Part shown: piece after piece, positions 1-10,312 of the stretch
Layout: every line of letters begins with the position of its first letter
Numbering within the stretch: the stretch's first letter is position 1
Assembly: GCA_964020155.1 (NCBI GenBank)
Contig: OZ026561.1
Coordinates: forward strand, 2,277,047-2,341,046
Reading direction: 5' to 3'
DNA: 64,000 nucleotides
Source of the DNA: Chondrilla cf. caribensis
Lineage: Eukaryota; Porifera; Demospongiae; Chondrillida; Chondrillidae
Position numbers and translations under genes: made by a program
The notes under the pieces: generated by a model
What the model saw: the letters and a program-made list of their open reading frames with translations, nothing else
Database searches by the model: none
Told to the model about the DNA's origin: nothing

Positions 1-104
1 CTCAGCTTTGAAGCGAAAACAGTGCAGCTAACTGAGGTGGAATACCTCATTGTATCTGTGAGTTCGTATGGTGTATATGTGACATTGTATGTTATAATTG
101 GTCT

Positions 105-988
105 GAGTGGAACCTGTATAATGCGGACACTTGGGGACCGGCAAGAAGTGTCCTGATTATAGAGGTGTCCTGATTTCCCAGGGTTGCCTATCATGTCACT
201 AGACTTTGGAGTTTATTTCAATTGCTCAACACAACAATAAATAATATATATATACCACTGATAAGCATGTTATATATGATAGGAAAAGTATGTTTTCAAA
301 AGCAATCAGTGATTAGGGACCGTTTAGATTAATGGTGGAGGTTGATATGGTCTAGAAGCCCCGTGCGTATATATTGTTCAAGTTAAAAAACCTCGTGGGG
401 CTACCTGTTGAAGTTATTTACCTTTGTCCGATGTATTCCCAAGCGCAACAATCAATTTATATTGCGCGAGAAAAGATGGTCGATTTCGAAACGCAGAGGA
501 TTGGAAATTGGGCTAGAATTCGAGCGCAACGGCTTCGCCTAATGTAATAATTTCAGCGAAGGTTCTTTTGAACCTAATAAAGACACCCAAGTAATTCGAG
601 TGCGGGGAAGGCAGTTTTTTTAGCTCGAATTACTTGTTTTCACGGTCCTGAGAAGTATCTAAAAAGACTGAGAGAAACTCTCAATAGAATTGAACAATAA
701 CCAAGCTTTGTATTCGACAGATATGTTGTTTTTTTGCGTGATAATGCATTCTTGCCAGTTTTAAGAATTATATTATTTAGCACTGTCCGGAATATACAGG
801 TAATTTTACGAACGATTGATGTAACGGGACTGTAAATGGCTGTCCTGATTACGGAATACAGAGGTGTCCGGATTTTTCAGGTGCCTAAATAACAGTTTTA
901 AAATGGAGAAAGATTCGGGCCAAGAGTTTAATGTCCGTTATATGCAGGTGTCCGCTTTTTCCAGAGTCCGGATTAACAGGTTCCACTG
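105..988. mobile_element. non-autonomous pogo/Tigger-like element with terminal inverted repeats
   Basis: The left end reads AGTGGAACCTGTATAATGCG and the right end is its near inverse (CCGGATTAACAGGTTCCACT, ending near 988). A TA follows the right end. Subterminal copies of a GTGTCC(T/G)GATT motif occur near both ends (about 150-175 and 840-960). No transposase frame is present, so this is a non-autonomous (MITE-like) element. A copy of another repeat (415-645) sits inside it. The assignment to the pogo/Tigger group rests on the style of the inverted repeat and is inference. Confidence 0.6.
415..645 (-). repeat. hairpin-ended dispersed repeat, copy A (inverted)
   Basis: This is the inverse of the repeat at 2163-2405 and 45628-45890. 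Shared blocks include CGAAATCG...CCATCTTT, the GAATTCTAGCCC block, the CCTTCGCTGA block, and a terminal hairpin built from CAAGTAATTCGAG and its inverse (about 589-643). The copy lies inside the element at 105-988. There is no coding frame. It is probably a small non-autonomous element of unknown class. Confidence 0.6.
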
Positions 989-999
989 TACTTCAGTCT

Positions 1000-2160
1000 A
1001 TTATTATTACAGAATATTGTTGGACCAGGTCTTGCTTGATGTAAACACTACGCTGCAATTCGAGTACAAAGCAGGGTTAGTTAATGGGAAATGCAGTTGC
1101 CAGCTACTGATATCAAAGAAGATGTTTCAGTGCTTAAACGAAAGTTAAGTACCATGTAAATTCTTCTGTTAATGATTAACACGTTTAGTACCATGCATGT
1201 GCATTATTATATAGGTGCAATCCATGGTCAATGGGGATTTAACGACAAAGAGAAGTTTTGGCAAATTCGGTGAGAATTGAAATTTAATACAAATTAGATA
1301 TAATATACATACATTACACACTGTTGTACATACAGTCATGAAACCACACAATTTGATTTAACTGTACAATTTCTAATTGCAGTTTTATGGACAACATGAA
1401 ATGGACAGTTTCAAGAAGAGATGTGGGAGCTATCCTTGAATAAATGAGTGAGAAGTTTGGATGGAAATCCTGCCACAGACTAGCACATCAGTTGCAAGCA
1501 GGCCTATACAGAAAGAAGAGATAGGATTAAAGAAGACATAACATTTCATGATCAGTGAAGCAACAATTAACAGTTTAACACATAGTATTGTCTGTGAACT
1601 AAACACTTCTGTCATTTTTTGGTAATTCATTGTAATTGCTTTTAGTTTTATAAAGTGATGCTTTGTGAATTATACAACTGTATACTAATCGCTTACCTGT
1701 ACGTAAAAAGAGGCAACCAGAAGCGGCAGTGGGGGGAGGGATCCTGGGAAGGCGTTTTTATACGTACAGAAACGGTCTACGTATTCCCGACCGAATCCAC
1801 GGGTATAGCTTCAAAAACACGGACTCCATTGGTCAGGATCATCTACAATTACGGTATCAAACGACTCCGTCTTCACAATTCGAGTCCCATTACCGACTTG
1901 CACGATCTCCGTATAAGTGATAATTCGGTATTACGTAATAGTCCGCATTAACCATAAAGACGGGAACGGTTAACGTTGAAACGGTATCCGTATGTGACGG
2001 TCATTTTTCCTATTAATTATATAGATTTACATGAAGAGGAATTAAGAAGAGCTACTAAACAGTACTTGTTGCAAGTCTGTAGCCTCAGTATTCATAGAGC
2101 TCGAGGCATGAGTGTTGGGATAATTATAATATCTATATGAATTCGAAATATCAAACCTAA
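1000..2160. other. no supported gene
   Basis: Only short frames without recognisable motifs are seen. Part of it (1720-1990) is richer in CG dinucleotides than the surroundings. It may be a further unrecognised repeat or a diverged CpG-bearing segment. I can assign nothing here. Confidence 0.5.
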
Positions 2161-2162
2161 AC

Positions 2163-2405
2163 AAACAAGTAATTCGAGTTCAAAAACTCGTGGGGCTGCC
2201 GCCCCCCGCACTCGAATTACTTGACATCTTTCTTAGATTCAGAATAACCTTCGCTGAGGTTATTACGTTCAGCGGAGCTTCAGCGCACGAATTCTAGCCC
2301 TATTTCTAATTATCGGCGTTCGAAATCGGCCATCTTTATTTCGCGCAATATAAATTATAATATAAATTCATTGTTACGGTTACGCGTAGGAACACATATT
2401 ATATA
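2163..2405 (+). repeat. hairpin-ended dispersed repeat, copy B (interrupted)
   Basis: It begins with a hairpin at about 2166-2222 whose arms are CAAGTAATTCGAGT and ACTCGAATTACTTG, around a G/C-rich loop. It then continues with the same body as copy C at 45628. Copy C continues past its TA-rich stretch with GAGCGTTACATACC and the AGTCGAAATGAAAACAA block. The matching continuation of copy B is found only at about 4331-4366 (GAGCGTAACATACC). The 2406-4325 segment therefore looks inserted into this copy. Confidence 0.65.
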
Positions 2406-3224
2406 CAGTCAGACCTCACTTATCCGCACACATCCGTTTCAGGTGGATTTGCGGATAAAGTGAGGGAACTGGATAAGTGAGGGAACTGGATAAGTGAGGG
2501 TGCGGCATTGCATGCATTTATAATGGGCGTATATATTGGGATGCGCTTGCTTGTACATAAAAGCAGATTTGCTTCTTCATGCTTGTGCTTGTAGCTATTT
2601 GCAATATAAGACATATATTACCTGAAAGCCTCTGTAAATTTATGAACAAGTCGATGCCATATATATTTATAAAACGGGCAAATTTATATGGAAATGTAGG
2701 GGTAGTTGAAATATAAATAGTGTTAATTCTGCTAGTTTTGTTATTCATGCGACGCTTGTCAAATCAGTCAGAGTAGAATCGACCAAAGCTTCAAAATAAC
2801 CTTTAATAAGCTTTAATCTACCTTCGACATCAGTTTGAAGCTGTTAAATCGATCCGTTTGAAAGTTTCAGACCGAAATATTCACATAGTCCGCTACAGTC
2901 GGCCATTTTGGAAGTTCAGTATGGTTGGGTTCAGGGCGTTTCTTGGTCGTTTAGAGGGTAAGCTAAAGGCCATTTCAGGCAAATAGAACTTGAAAAGAAC
3001 AAAAAGTCTGCACAACGACGGACTCGACTTAATTTTTGCGGATATCCGAGGGCAAATTATACAGATTGGTATACAACAGTATACAAAGAGTGTGACCGGA
3101 TGCGGATAGCGAGGTTTCCGGTTAACCGAGGTAAAAATGTATTGTGCAGATTCGTTTCAACAGGAATTTATGCGGATGGTGAGGGAACCGGTTATCTGAG
3201 GTGCGGATAAGCGAGGTCTCACTG
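2406..3224. mobile_element. non-autonomous pogo/Tigger-like element flanked by TA
   Basis: The left end CAGTCAGACCTCACTTATCC and the right end GGATAAGCGAGGTCTCACTG are inverted repeats, and TA flanks both sides (2404-2405 and 3225-3226). This is the pattern of Tc1/mariner-pogo superfamily insertions. GGATAAGTGAGG-type motifs are repeated inside both ends (2450-2500 and 3100-3215). No transposase frame is seen, so it would depend on an autonomous relative. Confidence 0.75.
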
Positions 3225-3231
3225 TATATAT

Positions 3232-4324
3232 ACTAGTTGTGAACAAAGTTCAGAACCTCGCAAATAGATCTTGCATATCAAGATCTAGGATATGACGTAG
3301 TTCAGTGACATCATCTGAAAATGTCTTCCAAAATGGACATCATGATGGCCGACCATTTGGTGTCCCGAACGACGGATTGGCGAACCCTGCTCTTCGGCGA
3401 TGGAAATCGAAAAATCGTTGTGCAAAAAAGTTGACAATTGTTATTCGAATTGTTTTAAGGTACTTAGTAGTGATGTAGTCCGAAATTTGTCGACAGGAGG
3501 AATCGAAAAGTAAGTGCTCTTTTAACGGATCGTGTGTGAACCACAGGCAACCTTTGTCCACGTTTGCCATTTCAACATATGCTGCGACCGTGCCCCATTA
3601 CCATCGGTGGGACGACTTACTTCTGAACGCTTCGATCGACGAACGATTTGCGTTCAAAGAAACCAAAAAGTGACCTAAATCACACAATATTGGCGGCCAC
3701 CGCAATTATGTGCGTGGGTGACCTCGATCGGACTCCCCAAACAAACGGAAACAATTACCTCGCTAACGCTCGGTAATTACCGAGCGTTAGCGAGGTAATT
3801 GTTTCCGTTCGTTTGGGGAGTCCGATCGAGCAGCCCACGCACATAATTGCGGTGGCCGCCAATATTGTTGGATTTAGGTCACTTTTTGGTTTCTTTGAAC
3901 GCAAATCGTTCGTCGAACGAATCGATCAGCACTAAGTCGTCCCACCGACGGTAATGGGGCACCGTCGCAGCATATGTTGAAATGGCAAACTTGGACAAAG
4001 GTTGCCTGTGGTTCACACAAGATCCATTAAAAGAGCACTTACTTTTCGATTCCTCCTGTCGACAAATTTCGGTCTGCATCACTACCAAGTACCTTAAGAC
4101 AATTCAAATAACAATTGTCAACTTTTTTGCACAACGATTTTTCCATTTCCATCGCCGAAGAGCAGGGTTCGCCAATCCGTCGTTCGGGACACCAAATGGT
4201 CGGCCATCATGACGTCCATTTTGGAAGACATTTTCAGATGATGTCACTGAACTACGTCATATCATAGATCTTGATATTATGCAAGATCTATTTGCGAGGT
4301 TCTGAACTTTGTTCACAACTAGTA
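3232..4324. repeat. ~1.09 kb near-perfect palindrome made of two inverted ~545 bp elements
   Basis: From 3232 the sequence (ACTAGTTGTGAACAAAG...) runs to a centre near 3778 (TCGGTAATTACCGA) and then repeats in reverse to 4324 (...CTTTGTTCACAACTAGT). The arms differ at scattered sites. Each arm carries a partial open frame related to the 122-residue frame of the third copy at 4777-5145, and the frame in the first arm is broken. The third copy lies at 4706-5250 and a diverged one near 59425-59990. The whole can fold into a very long cruciform. Its class is unknown. Confidence 0.8.
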
Positions 4325-4325
4325 A

Positions 4326-4705
4326 TCGGAAGAGCGTAACATACCGGAAGTTGAAATGAAAACAATACATATAGTATACTATATACTAAAAATACTATAG
4401 CTAGCTACATTCAGCCAATGGATGCTACATTTAGCCAGCGTAGAAAGCTTCCAAGCATTTGTGACAGGATATGAGAAAAGGGCCCACTTCGGCATGATTT
4501 CTTGTTTGTTGTCCTGCGTTATAGTGCATTTAATGTGCTTCCTGTTGCAGTTTGTTTCGCATAGTTAGCCAGTATAGTTTCCGAGTTACATTCCGCATAC
4601 CAACGGTCACAATCATTACCGGTAAAAATAAGTACATTCCGCATACCAACGGTATTACAGATGACGTACTTTAAAATGGCGGGTGACCGTAGTAGACAAT
4701 AATAC
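4326..4705. other. spacer: end of hairpin repeat copy B, then unassigned sequence
   Basis: The first ~40 bases continue repeat copy B. The remainder has a short direct duplication of ACATTCCGCATACCAACGGT (near 4590 and 4632). No coding frame is supported. Confidence 0.4.
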
Positions 4706-5250
4706 TAGTTGTGAACAAAGTTCAGAACCTCGCAAATAGATCTTGCATATCAAGATCTATGATATGACGTAGTTCAGTGACATCATCTGAAAATGTCTTC
4801 CAAAATGGACGTCATGATGGCCGAGCATTTGGTGTCCCGAACGACGGATTGGCGAACCCTGCTCTTCAGCGATGGAAATCGAAAAATCGTTGTGCAAAAA
4901 AGTTGACAATTGTTATTCGAATTGTTTTAAGGTACTTGGTAGTGATGCAGTCCGAAATTTGTCGACGGGAGGAATCGAAAAGTAAGTGCTCTTTTAACGG
5001 ATCTTGTGTGAACCACAGGAAACCTTTGTGCAAGTTTGCCATTTCAACATATGCTGCGACGGTGCCCCATTACCGTCGGTGGGACGACTTAGTGCTGATC
5101 GATTCGTTCGACGAACGATTTGCGTTCAAAGAAACCAAAAAATGACCTAAATCACACAATATTGGCGGCCACCGCAATTATGTGCGTGGGTGACCTCGAT
5201 CGGACTCCCCAAACGAACGGAAACAATTACCTCGCTAACGCTCGGTAATT
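4706..5250 (+). repeat. third copy of the ~545 bp element, direct orientation
   Basis: It starts with ACTAGTTGTGAACAAAGTTC and ends with CTCGCTAACGCTCGGTAATT, matching one arm of the palindrome at 3232-4324. It contains an uninterrupted 122-codon frame (4777-5145, +), rich in K/R with several Cys and no recognised domain. In the other two copies the same frame is shifted or stopped. Coding potential is therefore doubtful, and I treat the unit as a repeat. Confidence 0.75.
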
Positions 5251-5885
5251 ATTCTTTTTTGCGAGATAATGTAACGTTTTCCGTATACACATGCTCGGCG
5301 AAATTTTCTTAATCTTTGAGACACTCCGATACAACGATCTATGATGAAAACGAAGAGTAAGGGGCCTTATCAGGTGAGAAGGAAACTTCTGATTGGTGAA
5401 TTTGTCTTTTCCACAGAACGAGTAATACCGCAGTCTCCCAATAATCACGTGTTCAGACCACTAGCTCCCTCTCGTGAGATATCTGGCACGTTCGAATCAC
5501 ATGCCATGCTTAGAATGGATAATCGACCTCCCTTAGAACTCCCTTGTAACATGTATTGAGTTTGGTAACAATTTTTCAATGAATAATATTATACAATTAT
5601 TAAACCAATCAAACGGAAAATAAACACACAAATACATACATATCGGATAAATTATTTTGAGCTTTGGAGACACTGACAGTGCTCCTCCAAGTTTTGTTCA
5701 TGCAGTTAGATTTCACGTTATTATAACATTCTCACACCTATAATGATTATTGTGACAACAAGTACAGCACAAGATTCATGTATGCATGTATAATCAGCCA
5801 ACTTCAATTGTTATGTGTGCATACCTATGATTAACAGTACTACCTGCAAAGGATCCTAAGGTTCCTTTGAGCCATCCATGGCCAC
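5251..5885. other. no supported gene
   Basis: A 72-codon frame at 5341-5559 (+) has no recognisable motif and no homologous partner in the window. Most of the rest is AT-rich intergenic sequence, probably the 3' flank of the GH27 exons that follow on the - strand. Confidence 0.4.
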
Positions 5886-6338
5886 TCATTTTGGAGTAAG
5901 TTTGTACATGACCACTCCATGAGGTGGTACAGAGCCGGACACTTTCCCTGACATCACTCCGGCATCCTTGTGGAGCCACAGGTCACGTGCCGAGGCCTGC
6001 TGGGATTGGAGACCAATGGTCTTGAAGTCCGTGGTGATAGTTGAAGTGTTGGTGTCGTCTAGGTTCAGCAGAATGACGGCAACGGAGCCTCCAGAAAGGG
6101 GACCTTGGAGTCACTGCTGCTCCACACCATGTGACCTTGAACACCTTTCGAGAGACAAAAGAAGTACTCAAACAAGTAGGGACAGCTGATGAACCAGATT
6201 ATACAACACACACAAAGGTTTTTGCTTGGTAAAGCAAATTGCTATCTGTGGATCCTTCCACAGATAGAAATTTGGAAATGCCCACCCCCCTCCTTGAAAT
6301 AATAGCCAAAAATGCATACCCACAACCAACACAGACGA

Positions 6339-6370
<32 letters not shown>

Positions 6371-6473
6371 ACACACACACACACATACACATACACACAC
6401 AGACACATGTACACACATGTACACACATGCACCTGTATATACACACAACACACACACTTAGACACAGACACAT

Positions 6474-6517
<44 letters not shown>

Positions 6518-6786
6518 CACACACGCACACACACAGACACAAAAACACACACAAGAACAAGCACACTCACACACACACACACACTGAAATTGTACACAGG
6601 CAGCTGTATACATCTCCTAATGAAACTCTGGATCATAGTAATATTGTGAGGATCGTGATCATATTCTACAGTTGACCCTATTGTGAATTAACAACTGTCA
6701 TAATTGGTGTGAAACATACCTAAAGAATCTTGATTAACTGCAATCACTTCAGAGTTACTCAATATTTCCAGTGCATCAGTGGACAT
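5886..6786 (-). pseudogene. alpha-galactosidase (GH27) 3' exons, partial, one frame break
   Basis: Two consecutive exons of a GH27 alpha-galactosidase on the - strand. The upstream exon (6786 to 6720) reads MSTDALEIL...EVIAVNQDSLG and ends at a GTATGT donor. The last exon (6144 to 5886) begins after CGAAAG, joins in phase to give GVQGHMVW, and finishes with SGGSVAVILLN...ARDLWLHKDAGV...PPHGVVMYKLTPK and a TGA. These are the end of the barrel (the conserved NQD segment) and the C-terminal beta-sandwich domain. GH27 enzymes remove terminal alpha-galactose from glycans in lysosomes or outside the cell. A run of four C near 6105 puts the two halves of the last exon one base out of frame: a real frameshift or a homopolymer error. 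No 5' exons with the catalytic aspartates were found upstream, where (CA)n arrays and other repeats begin. It is probably a truncated copy. Confidence 0.7.
6340..6590. repeat. (CA)n-rich microsatellite
   Basis: Interrupted CA repeat with CACATGTACA and CAGACACA interruptions. The open frames over it are artefacts of the dinucleotide repeat. It lies in the intron between the two GH27 exons. Confidence 0.95.
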
Positions 6787-7062
6787 CGTGGTAGATTGAA
6801 AATGTTCCTTGGGCAGGTAGCAGCAGCTTTTGGAATCATTCAACGTGTCAGCATCATCTTCCGTATGTTAACCTTCGTAATGCTGACCAAGAGGGTCTTC
6901 AAGGCGTTGTCTGGGTATGCCACAACTGTTTAGTTTTGTTTGGCGCATTCCCCCTCCTTTAAGTTGTAATTTGTAGCTTCTAAAATACTTTCGAGAGCGC
7001 GACTTCAGGAAAACTTGTCCGGGAATAGGTAAAATCGCGTTATAGAATGACTCGGTGGCAGA

Positions 7063-7118
7063 ACAAGTAATTCAAGTTAAAACTCGTGGGGCTGCCGCCC
7101 CCGCACTCGAATTACTTG
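7063..7118. repeat. solitary hairpin of the dispersed repeat family
   Basis: Arms CAAGTAATTCAAG and CTCGAATTACTTG enclose a loop with CTCGTGGGGCTGCCGCCCCC. This is the same hairpin that ends the repeat copies at 415-645, 2163-2405 and 45628-45890. Here it stands without the ~190 bp body. Confidence 0.75.
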
Positions 7119-7148
7119 CGAGTTATTCAATAAACAAAAGAATCCTGT

Positions 7149-7150
<2 letters not shown>

Positions 7151-7189
<39 letters not shown>

Positions 7190-7222
7190 AGCATACACAC
7201 ACATGCACACACACACACACAG
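7151..7222. repeat. (CA)n microsatellite
   Basis: Nearly pure CA dinucleotide repeat with a few G and T interruptions, starting about 30 bases after the solitary hairpin. Confidence 0.95.
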
Positions 7223-7539
7223 CCCATTAAAAAATATACTATACACACAAGTAGCTGTAGACACTAACATTGTAGTGTTTCGGCCTTCAGAGCCTCGTCA
7301 GTACAGCATTAATATTTTCACACAAGTGTACACGCTGGTACACACGCACACACAAACATCAATATCACAATAGTATGTCTATACTCTGTGTACTCACAAA
7401 TACACACATCCATGTGAAATGATTGTGATTACAATAACTACAAAAAGTAAATTCCAACACAGCACTGACTGTTTCAGGGCACGCACACACAAACACATAC
7501 GTGCTACCAACACACACGCACATGCAAAAACATTATGCT

Positions 7540-7604
7540 ACCAACACACACACACACTACGCACACACATACCCCCCCCACACACACATATACACACACA
7601 CACA

Positions 7605-7663
<59 letters not shown>

Positions 7664-7672
7664 CCCCACACG

Positions 7673-7761
<89 letters not shown>

Positions 7762-7795
7762 CCCCCACACGCACACATACACACACACGCACACA

Positions 7796-7854
<59 letters not shown>

Positions 7855-7864
7855 CCCCCACACG

Positions 7865-7937
<73 letters not shown>

Positions 7938-7975
7938 CCCCCACACGCACACATACACACACACGCACACATACA

Positions 7976-8068
<93 letters not shown>

Positions 8069-8102
8069 CCCCCACACGCACACATACACACACACGCACA
8101 CA

Positions 8103-8144
<42 letters not shown>
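7540..8144. repeat. (CA)n array with higher-order structure
   Basis: About 600 bases of CA repeat, divided by an interrupting block CATACCCCCCACACGCACAC followed by ATACACACACACGCACACATACC. The block starts near 7659, 7757, 7850, 7933 and 8064, so whole segments of block plus (CA)n have been copied, with variable (CA)n length between them. All long frames here are repeat artefacts. Confidence 0.95.
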
Positions 8145-8146
<2 letters not shown>

Positions 8147-9050
8147 TGTGCGAATGTGCAGAAACACAGATCTGCCACTCCTTATATACCTGCTGGACAC
8201 TTCAAATTTCGCGCCATAATGACGTCAGAATATTGATCGAAATCCACTGCGTTGCCGTGTTGGCGAATACGTTAGAAGATCATCGGAACGCATAACAAAC
8301 GCGATCGAAAATTGCATCGTAACATCCGAATACAACTCGATACAGCAATTTGAAATACATCATCGCAATCAGTACAGGAAAAGAAAAGCGAATAAAAAGG
8401 TAAAGTGACCCCGAACTGCCGACGGGGTCTGTTATTCCGTGTTTTCTGACTTGTCCATACATTTGAATAGAGCAATCATCACCTATAGAGGTAGAATAAA
8501 CAAACGAATGCAATGTAAAATTTCATATGCTTTACGGCTGGGTCAAAATTTCTTGGGACTCGTAATCGTCACTTTCCTGTTCCGAATCTTCAAGGTGTGT
8601 AGCGAAATAATTATAAGGAACATCCACCATAGTCTTATGATCGTTCCTACTCAAGCCTAACAGCGAATTTACGTCCTCGGCCGCATTCGTAATATTTGTA
8701 GACGTTTCCAATGTAGTACCATAGACTCTCTAAAGGTTACGTAGTTTAGAGTGTCTATGGTAGTACTAACCATAGTAGTCTCGTTCGCTTTTATTCACGA
8801 TGCATATGTTGATAACACCAGCACAACTGGTCTCCCAGCTGGTTAATACAGAAGAACAAGCTATTTCTGGATTCATATCATTTCTAAAGTCCGCAAAATT
8901 TTAGCTGATGCAATTTAATTATTAAAGTTCACGATATCAATGTGTACGGGTGCTATTATAATAGTACTCTGGATAAGGGTAGTATGAGACATAAAATACA
9001 CTCGCCCACGGGCGCGAAATCAATGTACCCACGCTGTTTAATTAGTAGAA
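8145..9050. other. 5' flank of the MAN2C1-like gene, with a small inverted repeat
   Basis: No gene is supported. Near 8717-8767 a CCATAGACTCTCTAAA arm is followed by its near inverse (TTTAGAGTGTCTATGG), a small foldback. The last few hundred bases must include the promoter of the mannosidase gene, but I see no clear core promoter motif. Confidence 0.5.
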
Positions 9051-10251
9051 ATGGCTGATTCCCTGGTTGTTCAGAAGCATTGGAGAGCTACCTTTGAAAG
9101 AATCGAAAAGTTTATTTCTCCACTTTACTTCACCGATGTAAATTTGTGTGGGAGGTGAGTTAATCCGAATATGCTCGACCAGCACTATGGCTAATCTATT
9201 CTATCAGATAGGATCTAGTTCTCACGATTTTTCATGATTATAGTGGTATCTAGCCTCATATCCTTCATATTCGATGGATTTAACGTTGTTTTTATTACAA
9301 TTAACTCAGATTGTATCCAGAGAGGCGCAAAGTATCCGATATAAAGACGATTTCATGCCCAAAAGCGATTCCCTTCGAACGTGCAGTTTTGGAACTAGAC
9401 AAGTCAGGGTCATCCGTTCAGACTGGCTATTCCTTTGGACCAACGTGAGTATAACTTAGGATTTACTACTCATATAAAATTATGAAGATGGATAATAGTG
9501 ATTAGTATAGCCCTCCACCATTGACATACTAGCTACGTACAAGTGTGTAAGATGGATACTGGCGCATTCTAATCGCTGCTCTTCTGTAGAGTTTTGCTCT
9601 TGTCTTGCTTCTTGATCATGGTTTGATTGATGTCGGGAACAGTAATGTCACGTGTGTACATATATGTATGCCAATAATGTACCATGGGTGATTCCAATAG
9701 CGGTATAGTTCTTGAAACCTTTAAACAACCAGCCCACGAAAGCAAGTGGCTGACTTCACTCTTAGGTATGCTCTAGCTAAGGGTTACCATCACCAGTAGA
9801 ACATTGTGGTTGTCCTCAAAAGTTTAGCATTCTGAAGTAGAAAACTGTTCATTCGCAAATTTACAGAATTTTCCTGTTATCAAGGTTGCTCTGTTTTATC
9901 CTATATTTTCGTAATGCTATACTCACTTTTCTATGTTGCAATAGCTTTATGCCTTCACTGTAACATTATCCAGGTGGAGCACACACTGGTTCAAATGTCA
10001 GGTGGAGATTCCTGCAGAATGGAAGAATATGCATGTCAGATTCAGGTGGAACAGTGGATGTGAAGCTATGGTACTATATGAGAATAATCTACAGTGTCAT
10101 AAATAATGTATTTTGGTGTATAGAGCGTGCATACTTGTACCTGTGCATAATATTTAATGATTATTTAATGTATTTCAAATCTTATAGATTTGGTTAGAAG
10201 GACAGCCTGTTCAGGTATGTATGTGTGTATATATGTACATGTGTATGTGTG

Positions 10252-10312
<61 letters not shown>

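Noticed and set aside
7419..8295. Long HTHTHT / VCVCVC open frames of 190-266 codons on both strands
   Set aside because: They are forced by the CA/TG dinucleotide repeat, which has no stop codon in any phase.
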